This document shows, in pieces, positions 15,996-21,336 of a stretch of 21,336 nucleotides of DNA. The stretch's first letter is position 1. Each line of letters opens with the position of its first letter. Both the position numbers and the translations under genes were made by a program. Under the pieces are notes generated by a model that had not been told where the DNA came from, searched no databases, and worked only from the letters and a program-made list of their open reading frames with translations. The DNA is from Myxococcales bacterium (GTDB lineage: Bacteria > Myxococcota > Bradymonadia > UBA7976 > UBA1532): NCBI GenBank assembly GCA_020633515.1, contig JACKDM010000067.1, positions 1 to 21,336 on the forward strand. The letters are read 5' to 3'.

Positions 15996-17450
15996 TCAGA
16001 TCCGCCCGAGCAGATCGACGAGGAGCGCGACGCCGAAGCCGCTCCCGCGCTCGCCGAGCCCCGACGGGCCGGCGATGTCGAGGTGCAGCCAGGGCCCGCT
16101 GTAGTCGCCGAGGTTCTCGGCGATGAACTGCCCGGCGCACGACGACTGCGCGTTCATGCGGTCCTTGACCGAGTTCTTGAGATCGGCGACCGGGCTCTTG
16201 AACTCGCTGCGGAAGAACTCGGGCACATAGGGCAGCGGGTGCACCAGATCGCCGGTGATCCGGCCGGCGGCGACGGCGGCCGCTTCGAGCGCGTCGTCGT
16301 TGCAGACCGAGGCCGCGTGCCGCTTCCCGGTCGCGATGAGCTGCGCGCCGGTCAGCGTCGCGACGTCGATCACCACGTCGGGGCCGTGGTGGCGCACCGC
16401 GTAGGCGACGCCGTCGGAGAGCACGAGCCGCCCCTCGGCGTCGGTGTTGTTCACCTCGATCGCCTTGCCCGAGTACAGGGTGATGATGTCGTCGTTGCGG
16501 AACGCGCGCGGCCCGATCGCGTTCTCGGCGAGGCAGAGCAGCGCGACGATGCGGTGCGGGGTGCCGAGCCGCACCGCGGCGGTGAACGCCCCGATGACCG
16601 CCGCCGCGCCGCCCATGTCGCCCTTCATCCCGGCCATGCCGTCCTTGGGCTTGAGGCTCAGGCCGCCGGTGTCGTAGACGATGCCCTTGCCGACCCAGGC
16701 GATGGTCTTCGCGTCGGGCTTCACCTCGGGCGGGGTGTACTGCAACACGACGAGCGCCGGCGGCCGCGCGGCGGCCTTGCCGACCGCCCACAGCCCGCCG
16801 AGGCCGGCGTTGGCGACCGCGGCGCCCTGCAACACGGTGATGTCGACGTCGAGCCGCGCCGCGGTGCTGCGCGCGAAGTCGACGAAGGCGTCGGTGTGCA
16901 GCTCGTTGGGCGGCGTGTCGACCAGCCGCGCCGCGGTGCGCACCGCGTCGGCGATCACCTCGACCCGCTCGAGGTCGATCTTGCCCTCATCGCCCGCGAG
17001 CAGCGCGACCCGCACCCGGCGCGCCTTCTGCTCGCCGGTCTTGCGGCTGAACAGCGGCAGCGCGCGGGCGACCGCGGCGCCGGCGGCGACCGCGTGGGCC
17101 GCCTCTTCGAGCGCGACGACCACCGCGACCTCGCCGGCCGCGGGCGCCGCGTCGCTCACCAGTTTGGTGATCGCGTGGGCTCGGGTCGGGGTGTTGTGGC
17201 GGGAGCAGGCGTCGGGCAGCACCGCCGCGACGAGGCGCTCGCCGCCGTCGCCGATGAAGGTCGAGGCCGTCGCGCCGCCGTCGCCGGGCGGGGCGGCGTC
17301 GATCATCGCCTCCCACCGCTTGCTCGCGCCCTCGGGGAGCAGCGCGGCGACGTCGTCGCCGAGGAGCCGGTCGCGCCGGCCGACGAAGAGGCAGGTGCGG
17401 GCGCCGTCGAGGGCGCTCGCCGGATCACAGAAGTGGAGTTCGGTCTGCAT
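15996..17450 (-). CDS. M17 leucyl aminopeptidase family protein (PepA/NPEPL1-like)
   Basis: 484 residues from ATG 17450; the frame is open to 18494, but that extension overlaps the divergent mepA gene. All M17 metal-ligand and catalytic residues are present: Lys255 and Asp260 in VGKGIVYDTGG, Lys267 in SLKPKD, Asp278 in MKGDMGGAA, and Asp337, Glu339 and Arg341 in NNTDAEGRLVL. Their spacing is the same as the E. coli PepA series (270, 275, 282, 293, 352, 354, 356). Sequence such as KGIVYDTGGLSLK and CLAENAIGP resembles the NPEPL1-type subgroup. It should be a cytosolic, two-metal hexameric aminopeptidase releasing N-terminal residues. No Shine-Dalgarno sequence is seen; a promoter ends eight bases before the ATG, so the leader is very short. 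Confidence 0.93.
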   Translation of the reverse strand: MQTELHFCDPASALDGARTCLFVGRRDRLLGDDVAALLPEGASKRWEAMIDAAPPGDGGATASTFIGDGGERLVAAVLPDACSRHNTPTRAHAITKLVSDAAPAAGEVAVVVALEEAAHAVAAGAAVARALPLFSRKTGEQKARRVRVALLAGDEGKIDLERVEVIADAVRTAARLVDTPPNELHTDAFVDFARSTAARLDVDITVLQGAAVANAGLGGLWAVGKAAARPPALVVLQYTPPEVKPDAKTIAWVGKGIVYDTGGLSLKPKDGMAGMKGDMGGAAAVIGAFTAAVRLGTPHRIVALLCLAENAIGPRAFRNDDIITLYSGKAIEVNNTDAEGRLVLSDGVAYAVRHHGPDVVIDVATLTGAQLIATGKRHAASVCNDDALEAAAVAAGRITGDLVHPLPYVPEFFRSEFKSPVADLKNSVKDRMNAQSSCAGQFIAENLGDYSGPWLHLDIAGPSGLGERGSGFGVALLVDLLGRI

Positions 17451-17453
17451 GGC

Positions 17454-17476
17454 CCGGGACGGTACAAAGGTCCCGG
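17454..17476. promoter_or_regulatory. Inverted repeat in the divergent aminopeptidase-mepA promoter region
   Basis: CCGGGAC (17454-17460) and GTCCCGG (17470-17476) form a perfect seven-base inverted repeat with a nine-base spacer. It overlaps the aminopeptidase -10 and the zone where a mepA -35 would lie, so a dimeric regulator could control both genes. In such GC-rich DNA a repeat this short could also arise by chance. Confidence 0.3.
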
Positions 17477-17487
17477 CGTCACCGCAA
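17459..17487 (-). promoter_or_regulatory. Sigma70-like promoter of the aminopeptidase gene
   Basis: Read on the minus strand, TTGCGG (17487-17482) and TACCGT (17464-17459) are 17 bases apart. The -10 ends eight bases before the ATG at 17450, which predicts an almost leaderless mRNA and fits the lack of a ribosome binding site. Confidence 0.42.
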
Positions 17488-17492
17488 CGGGG

Positions 17493-17498
17493 TATACT
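17493..17498 (+). promoter_or_regulatory. -10 element of mepA, predicted leaderless start
   Basis: TATACT matches the -10 consensus well and ends six bases before the ATG at 17505. Transcription would therefore start at or beside the A of the start codon. No clear -35 and no Shine-Dalgarno sequence are visible. Confidence 0.45.
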
Positions 17499-17504
17499 CC
17501 CGCG

Positions 17505-18365
17505 ATGTCGCGCCTCTTCGCCGCCCTGCTCGCGCTCGCGCTCGTGTCCGCCGCCCACGCCGCCCCGCCCCGCGCCTGGCACCGCTTCGACGCGCCCACC
17601 GGCGACCCGCCCGAGTCGATCGGCGGCTACGCCAACGGCTGCCTGCTCGGCGGCGTCGCGATCCCCGAGCGGGGCGAGGGCTTCGAGACCATCCGCCGCC
17701 ACCGCCGCCGCTACTTCGGCCACCCCGCGCTCGCGCAGTGGCTCGCCGACTACGGCCGCCGCCTCCACGCCGCCGGGCTCGGCCCCGTGCTCGTCGGCGA
17801 CCTCAGCCAGCCCCGCGGCGGGCCCATGCCCTCCGGGCACCGCAGCCACCAGCTCGGCCTCGACGTCGACATCTGGTTCACCGCGCCCGACGACCGCACC
17901 CGCGACCACGCCTTCGCCTCGCTCGTCGACGAGCGCCGGGAGCGGATCGACCCCAAGGTCTGGCGGCCGGAGCACGTCGAGCTGCTGCGCCGCGCCGCCG
18001 CCGATCCCGCGGTCGCGCGGATCTTCGTCGGCTGGGTGATCAAGCAGGCGCTCTGCCGCACCGAGACCGGCGACCGCCGCTGGCTCGGCAAGATCCGCCC
18101 CTGGTGGAGCCACACCCGCCACTTCCACGTCCGGCTGCGCTGCCCGCCCGGCAGCCCCGAGTGTCAGGATCAAGCCGAGCCGCCGCCGGGTGATGGCTGC
18201 GGCGAAGAGCTCTGGTTCAGCCGCGCCGAGGTCGCCCGCCGCGCCCGTGAGGCGAAGCTCGCCGCCGCCGCGCCGCCCCGCGGCAAGAAGAAACCGCGCC
18301 CCGCGCCCCCGCCCCGCCCCACGCTCCCCGCCCGCTGCGCCGCGCTGCTCCGCCCGGCGCCCTGA
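17505..18365 (+). CDS. mepA: Penicillin-insensitive murein endopeptidase, MepA family (M74)
   Basis: 286 residues from ATG 17505, which begins a clear signal peptide (MSRLFAALLALALVSAAHA) directed to the periplasm. The frame is open far upstream only as a shadow of the aminopeptidase gene. The LAS-type zinc site is evident: MPSGHRSHQLGLDVDIW (108-124) with His112, His115 and Asp120/Asp122, and HTRHFHVRLRCP (203-213) with His206 and His208. Cysteines at 46, 184, 213, 220 and 232 could form the disulfides seen in MepA. It should cleave D-Ala-DAP cross-links in peptidoglycan. The C-terminal 40 residues are a Lys/Pro/Ala-rich tail (PPRGKKKPRPAPPPRP), an extension that may bind the wall or membrane. 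Confidence 0.92.
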   Translation: MSRLFAALLALALVSAAHAAPPRAWHRFDAPTGDPPESIGGYANGCLLGGVAIPERGEGFETIRRHRRRYFGHPALAQWLADYGRRLHAAGLGPVLVGDLSQPRGGPMPSGHRSHQLGLDVDIWFTAPDDRTRDHAFASLVDERRERIDPKVWRPEHVELLRRAAADPAVARIFVGWVIKQALCRTETGDRRWLGKIRPWWSHTRHFHVRLRCPPGSPECQDQAEPPPGDGCGEELWFSRAEVARRAREAKLAAAAPPRGKKKPRPAPPPRPTLPARCAALLRPAP

Positions 18366-18510
18366 ACGCACGCCCCGTCGCCGACGCCGCGCGAGCACCC
18401 CGCCCCTGACCGCACGGTCGCCGCTGAACACGCGGTCGCCGGGCGCCCCGCCATCGCCGCCGCCCCGGCAAGTGACCCGCCGACGGGCGACCACCCCGCC
18501 GCCGCCGCGC

Positions 18511-18516
18511 TATAAC
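18511..18516 (+). promoter_or_regulatory. Possible -10 element of the zinc-ribbon kinase gene
   Basis: TATAAC stands out in very GC-rich DNA 31 bases before the TTG start at 18547, and GGAGG (18537-18541) lies in between. I see no convincing -35. The rest of the 181-base gap 18366-18546 holds only short GGTCGCC-type repeats and no gene. Confidence 0.35.
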
Positions 18517-18546
18517 ACCGCCCCCCACCGGCGCCCGGAGGCCCCG

Positions 18547-19542
18547 TTGCGCTGCCCGATCTGCGGCGAGAGCGACCCCGCCGCTGCCCTCGGCGACCCC
18601 TGCCCGATCTGCGACGGCGTCCTCGTCGACCCCGCCACCGCCCCCGACCGCTTCATCGGCCGCCGCGTCGACGGCTTCGCGATCGTCGACCGCCTCGGCG
18701 CCGGCGGCCACGGCGCCGTCTACCGCGCGCTCCACGGCCCGCGCCGCGCCGTCGCCGCGCTCAAGCTCCTCCCGCTCGACGACGACCCCCGCCGCCGCGA
18801 GCGCTTCACCCGCGAGGTCGCCGCGCTGCGCGCGCTCGCCGACGCCGCCGGCCCGCCCCTCGTCGGCGCCGGCGAGGCCCGGATCGACGGCCGCGCCTGG
18901 CTCTACCTCGCCCGCGCCCACGTCGCCGGCACCCCGCTCAGCGCCGTGCTCGCCGAACACCGCCGCCTGCCCCCCGACGCCGCCCGCGACATCACCCACG
19001 GCGTCCTCACCCGCCTCGCCGCCGCCCACGCCCACGGCGTCGTGCACCGCGACCTCAAGCCGGCGCACGTCCTCCTCACCGCCGCCGATGGCCGCCGCCG
19101 CGTCGACCTCCTCGACTTCGGCATCGCCCGGATCCGCGCCGCCGACGACCCCGGCGGCGCGCTCGCGACGCTCACCACCACCGGCGCCGTCGTCGGCACC
19201 CCCGCCTACACCGCGCCCGAACAGATCGACGCCCGCGCCCCGATCGGACCGGCGACCGACCTCTACGCCGTCGGCGTGATGCTGCACGAGATGCTCACCG
19301 GCGCCCGCCCCTTCGACGGCCTCGACGCGCTCGCCGTGCTGCGCGCCCACCTCGACCGCCCGCCGCCCCCGCTCGAAGGCCCCCTCGCCCCCGTCGTCGC
19401 CCGCGCGCTCCAGAAGCACCCCGCCGACCGCTGGCCGAGCGCCGACGCCATGCGCCGCGCGCTCCGCCCCCGCCGCGCTCGCCGCGCCGCGCTCGCCGTC
19501 GCCGCCGCCCTCACGCTCGCCGCGCTCGCCCTCGCCCGCTGA
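18547..19542 (+). CDS. Tail-anchored Ser/Thr kinase with N-terminal zinc ribbon and altered catalytic Asn
   Basis: 331 residues. I choose the TTG at 18547 because GGAGG (18537-18541) is five bases upstream and it directly precedes the domain; the frame runs open to 18190, but that part overlaps mepA. Residues 3-22 hold CPIC-x12-CPIC, a small zinc ribbon. The kinase domain (about 44-310) has LGAGGHGAVYRA, Lys73 in AALKLL, HRDLKPAHVLL (Asp169), DFG at 190-192 and APEQ. The residue five after the catalytic Asp, normally the Mg-binding Asn, is His174, so catalysis may be weak or altered. A basic stretch (RPRRARR) leads into a hydrophobic tail (about 314-330) ending at Arg331: a tail anchor with no external domain. 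It converges on serA. Confidence 0.87.
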   Translation: MRCPICGESDPAAALGDPCPICDGVLVDPATAPDRFIGRRVDGFAIVDRLGAGGHGAVYRALHGPRRAVAALKLLPLDDDPRRRERFTREVAALRALADAAGPPLVGAGEARIDGRAWLYLARAHVAGTPLSAVLAEHRRLPPDAARDITHGVLTRLAAAHAHGVVHRDLKPAHVLLTAADGRRRVDLLDFGIARIRAADDPGGALATLTTTGAVVGTPAYTAPEQIDARAPIGPATDLYAVGVMLHEMLTGARPFDGLDALAVLRAHLDRPPPPLEGPLAPVVARALQKHPADRWPSADAMRRALRPRRARRAALAVAAALTLAALALAR

Positions 19543-19543
19543 A

Positions 19544-19562
19544 CCGCCCGTCAACCGAGCGG
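19544..19562. terminator. Possible bidirectional terminator hairpin, copy 1
   Basis: CCGCCCG (19544-19550), loop TCAAC, CGAGCGG (19556-19562). On the minus strand all seven pairs form (one is U-G); on the plus strand there is one A-C mismatch. It lies just past the kinase stop and beyond the serA stop. No U-run follows. Confidence 0.4.
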
Positions 19563-19604
19563 CACCACCTCCCCGTCGCCGCCGGCCTCGCCCTTGCCCG
19601 CTGA

Positions 19605-19623
19605 CCGCCCGTCAACCGAGCGG
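19605..19623 (-). terminator. Duplicate hairpin overlapping the serA stop codon, copy 2
   Basis: The same stem-loop as at 19544-19562, with the serA stop codon (19612-19614) in its loop. Being inside the coding end, it is probably a by-product of the duplication, though it could add to termination or to mRNA 3' stability. Confidence 0.3.
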
Positions 19624-20817
19624 CACCACCTTCACGTCGTAGATCGCCCCGATCGCCCGCGCCGCGTCGAGCAGCGCCGCCGACGGCGACCCCTCGACCT
19701 GGATCCGCGCGCACGCCGCGCCCTCCTCGCCGCCAAAGATGATGTTCTGCATCTGCTGCACGTTGATGCCCCCGTCCCGCAGCAGATCGAGCAGCCCCGC
19801 CAGCACGCCCACCTCATCGCGATGCCGCACCACCAGCAGGTGCGTCGCCGGCGTCTTCGCCGCCAGGTTCACCGTGTTCGGCGCGTGCCCCGTCGCCGCC
19901 CACTCGATCACGATCCGACACGCCTCCTCGGCGACCGCGTCCTGCGCCTGCTCCGTCGACGCCCCGATGTGATGCGTCACGTACACCCCCGCCCGCTTCG
20001 GCAGCGCCGCCTCGAAGACCCCGTCGTTGTCCGGCTCCCCCTCGAAGACATCGAGCCCCGCCAGGATCCCCTTCGCCTCCACCGCCGCCAGCATCGCCGC
20101 CTCGTCGACCACCTCCCCCCGGCTCGTGTTGACGAAGATCGACCCCGGCTTGAGCGCCGAGAAGATCGCCTCCCCCACGAACCCCCGCGTCGCCGCCGTC
20201 AGCGCCAGATGCACCGTCAGCACATCCGACCGCTGCGCCACCTCGATCGCCGACCGGCACCGCTCGACCCCCAGCCGCTTCGCCGCCCCGTCGTCCAGGC
20301 TCGGCGACCACGCCACCACCGCCATCTCGAACGCCTGCGCCCGCTTCGCCACCGCGCGCCCGATCGCCCCGCAGCCGATGATCCCCAGCGTCCGCCCCTT
20401 CAGCCCCTGCGCCTTGCCGTACAGCTTCTTGTTCCACCGCCCCGCCCGCGCGTCCGCCACGTTGTCCGCGATCCGCCGATCCGCGTTGAGGATGTGCCCC
20501 ATCGTCAGCTCGGCGACCGCGTCGGCGTTCATGCCCGGACAGTTCGCCACGAACACCGCCCGCGCCGACGCCGCGTCCAGATCGATCGTGTTCACCCCCG
20601 CCCCCGCCCGCACCACCAACTGCAAGCTCCTGCCCGCCTCGAAGTGCCGCGCCTCCACCTCCGTCGACCGCACGATCAACACATCCGGATCGACCTCGCG
20701 CAGCACCTTCGCGAGCGCCTCGCCCTTCACCCCCGCGTGCGAATGCACCTCCAACCCCTGCGACGCCAGCAGCGTCCGCGCCAGATCCGGCAGCTTGTCG
20801 GCGATCAGAACCCGCAT
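19612..20817 (-). CDS. serA: D-3-phosphoglycerate dehydrogenase with C-terminal ACT domain
   Basis: 401 residues from ATG 20817, with GGAGG seven bases upstream; the open frame beyond it is a shadow. It belongs to the D-isomer-specific 2-hydroxyacid dehydrogenases: TLGIIGCGAIGRAVAKRA is the NAD-binding GxGxxG, and the catalytic Arg is in NTSRGEVVDE, Glu in DVFEGEPDND and His in THHIGASTEQAQ. Near the start, VVRAGAGVNTIDLDAA and NCPGMNADAVAELTMGHIL match the substrate/cofactor domain. The last 80 residues (HLLVVRHRDEVGVLAGLLDL onward) form an ACT domain, the usual site for serine feedback. It oxidises 3-phosphoglycerate in the first step of serine synthesis. No other ser gene is adjacent. Confidence 0.92.
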   Translation of the reverse strand: MRVLIADKLPDLARTLLASQGLEVHSHAGVKGEALAKVLREVDPDVLIVRSTEVEARHFEAGRSLQLVVRAGAGVNTIDLDAASARAVFVANCPGMNADAVAELTMGHILNADRRIADNVADARAGRWNKKLYGKAQGLKGRTLGIIGCGAIGRAVAKRAQAFEMAVVAWSPSLDDGAAKRLGVERCRSAIEVAQRSDVLTVHLALTAATRGFVGEAIFSALKPGSIFVNTSRGEVVDEAAMLAAVEAKGILAGLDVFEGEPDNDGVFEAALPKRAGVYVTHHIGASTEQAQDAVAEEACRIVIEWAATGHAPNTVNLAAKTPATHLLVVRHRDEVGVLAGLLDLLRDGGINVQQMQNIIFGGEEGAACARIQVEGSPSAALLDAARAIGAIYDVKVVPLG

Positions 20818-20897
20818 CTCGACCTCCTCGTCGTCGTCCGTCCGAGTCCGTGCGCCCACGGGTGTACCGCCCCCGCCCCCGAAAATCGCCCGAAAAC

Positions 20898-20925
20898 TTG
20901 CGTGTGCGCAGATGTAGGACAAAAT
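20898..20925 (+). promoter_or_regulatory. Sigma70-like promoter for the secreted protein at 20933
   Basis: TTGCGT (20898-20903) and CAAAAT (20920-20925) are 16 bases apart. The -10 ends seven bases before the ATG, again predicting a leaderless or nearly leaderless mRNA; the only purine motif (AGGA, 20916-20919) is too far from the ATG to act as a ribosome binding site. Confidence 0.4.
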
Positions 20926-20932
20926 CACACTC

Positions 20933-21336
20933 ATGAAGCGCACACACCTCGACAAGCTGATCGTCGCCGCGCTCCTCGGGGCCGGCTCGCTCACCGCCCA
21001 CGCCGCCGAGCCCACCCTCGCCGGCCACGAAGCGCTGCTCCCGCTGCGCGACGCCGTCGAGCCCCGGCGCCCCATCGAAGCGCTCCCCTGCGGGCTCCTC
21101 GCCGTCGGCCGCCCCGCGCCCCGCACCGCGCCCGCGCTCGACGCCGGCCCGCTCCTCGCCATCGAAGGCCCGCTCGTCGACGACAGCCGCCGGATCCGCG
21201 CCGAGGCCACCCGCGCCCACAGCCGCCTCCGCGTCCTCGGCGGCCTGCCCGCGCGCCTCGTCGCCGTCGTCCGCCCCATCGCGCCCGCGCCCGCCCACGC
21301 CGCGCTCCGCCTCGACCGCGAGGCGCTCGACCAGAG
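20933..21336 (+). CDS. Secreted protein of unknown function, N-terminal part (continues past window)
   Basis: The frame from ATG 20933 stays open to the window edge (134 codons). The product begins with a signal peptide (MKRTHLDKLIVAALLGAGSLTAHA, probable cleavage before AEPTLAG), so the mature protein is periplasmic or secreted. The visible part is Ala/Arg/Pro-rich with strand-like segments (EALPCGLLAVGRPAP, GPLLAIEGPLVDD, RLRVLGGLPARLVAVVRPI) and one cysteine. I recognise no domain. It is divergent from serA across 115 bases. Confidence 0.68.
   Translation, partial: MKRTHLDKLIVAALLGAGSLTAHAAEPTLAGHEALLPLRDAVEPRRPIEALPCGLLAVGRPAPRTAPALDAGPLLAIEGPLVDDSRRIRAEATRAHSRLRVLGGLPARLVAVVRPIAPAPAHAALRLDREALDQ

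Larger units (their letters stand above)
19525..19631. repeat. Tandem duplication across the kinase-serA convergent junction
   Basis: Bases 19525-19570 and 19587-19631 are about 44 of 46 identical (one C/T change and one A deleted). Each copy contains the last codons of the kinase (ALAR-stop) on the plus strand and the last codons of serA (VVPLG-stop) on the minus strand. The left copy ends the real kinase gene and the right copy ends the real serA gene; the opposite half of each copy is a spare. Confidence 0.85.

Noticed and set aside
16083..17504. Plus-strand open frame upstream of mepA
   Set aside because: Antisense of the aminopeptidase gene; the signal peptide begins at ATG 17505.
20862..20882. 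G-rich run on the minus strand upstream of serA, possible G-quadruplex
   Set aside because: Only two runs of five G plus one of two G are contiguous; a four-run quadruplex motif is not met.

Overview
The window is very G+C-rich chromosomal DNA, densely packed with genes on both strands. Most intergenic gaps are under 250 bases, and no stretch over 300 bases lacks a gene. Several things point to a Myxococcota-like (deltaproteobacterial-type) Gram-negative: two Hanks-type Ser/Thr kinases, several small lipoproteins with lipoboxes, a large cysteine-repeat lipoprotein, a Bat operon, and extreme G/C third-position codon use. This assignment is inferred from gene content, not from a marker gene. 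I saw no tRNA, rRNA, CRISPR array, insertion sequence or phage gene.

Layout. Bases 1-2999 hold the 3' end of a Bat (aerotolerance) operon: the end of batC, all of batD, and batE. batE can only be read through as one protein if two bases are removed from a CG repeat near 2203-2208. A convergent secreted DUF4424-YARHG protein follows (3037-4080). Next come three short secreted or orphan genes: a lipoprotein (4172-4873), an HExxH zincin-like protein (5003-5581) preceded by a strikingly AT-rich island, and a second lipoprotein (5641-6192). Two translationally coupled amidohydrolase-superfamily genes follow (6270-8926); the second has lost the metal-binding HxH. Then come citrate synthase and a methyltransferase (9166-11070), and an 873-residue lipoprotein built from about eleven eight-cysteine modules (11197-13818).

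The right half holds a tail-anchored Ser/Thr kinase (13881-15218) divergent from a nitroreductase (15402-15983). After these come an M17 aminopeptidase divergent from a MepA-type murein endopeptidase, with very short leaders. A second tail-anchored kinase (18547-19542) carries an N-terminal zinc ribbon and a substituted Mg-binding Asn. It converges on serA (19612-20817), and the junction contains a tandem duplication of both gene ends. The window ends inside an unrecognised secreted protein (20933 onward).

The genes look like a mixture of housekeeping functions (citrate synthase, serA, aminopeptidase) and cell-envelope functions (Bat proteins, lipoproteins, murein hydrolase, membrane-anchored kinases). 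I see no complete defence or biosynthetic system. The most unusual items are the AT-rich island with the orphan zincin, the cysteine-module lipoprotein, the atypical zinc-ribbon kinase, and the duplicated convergent junction.
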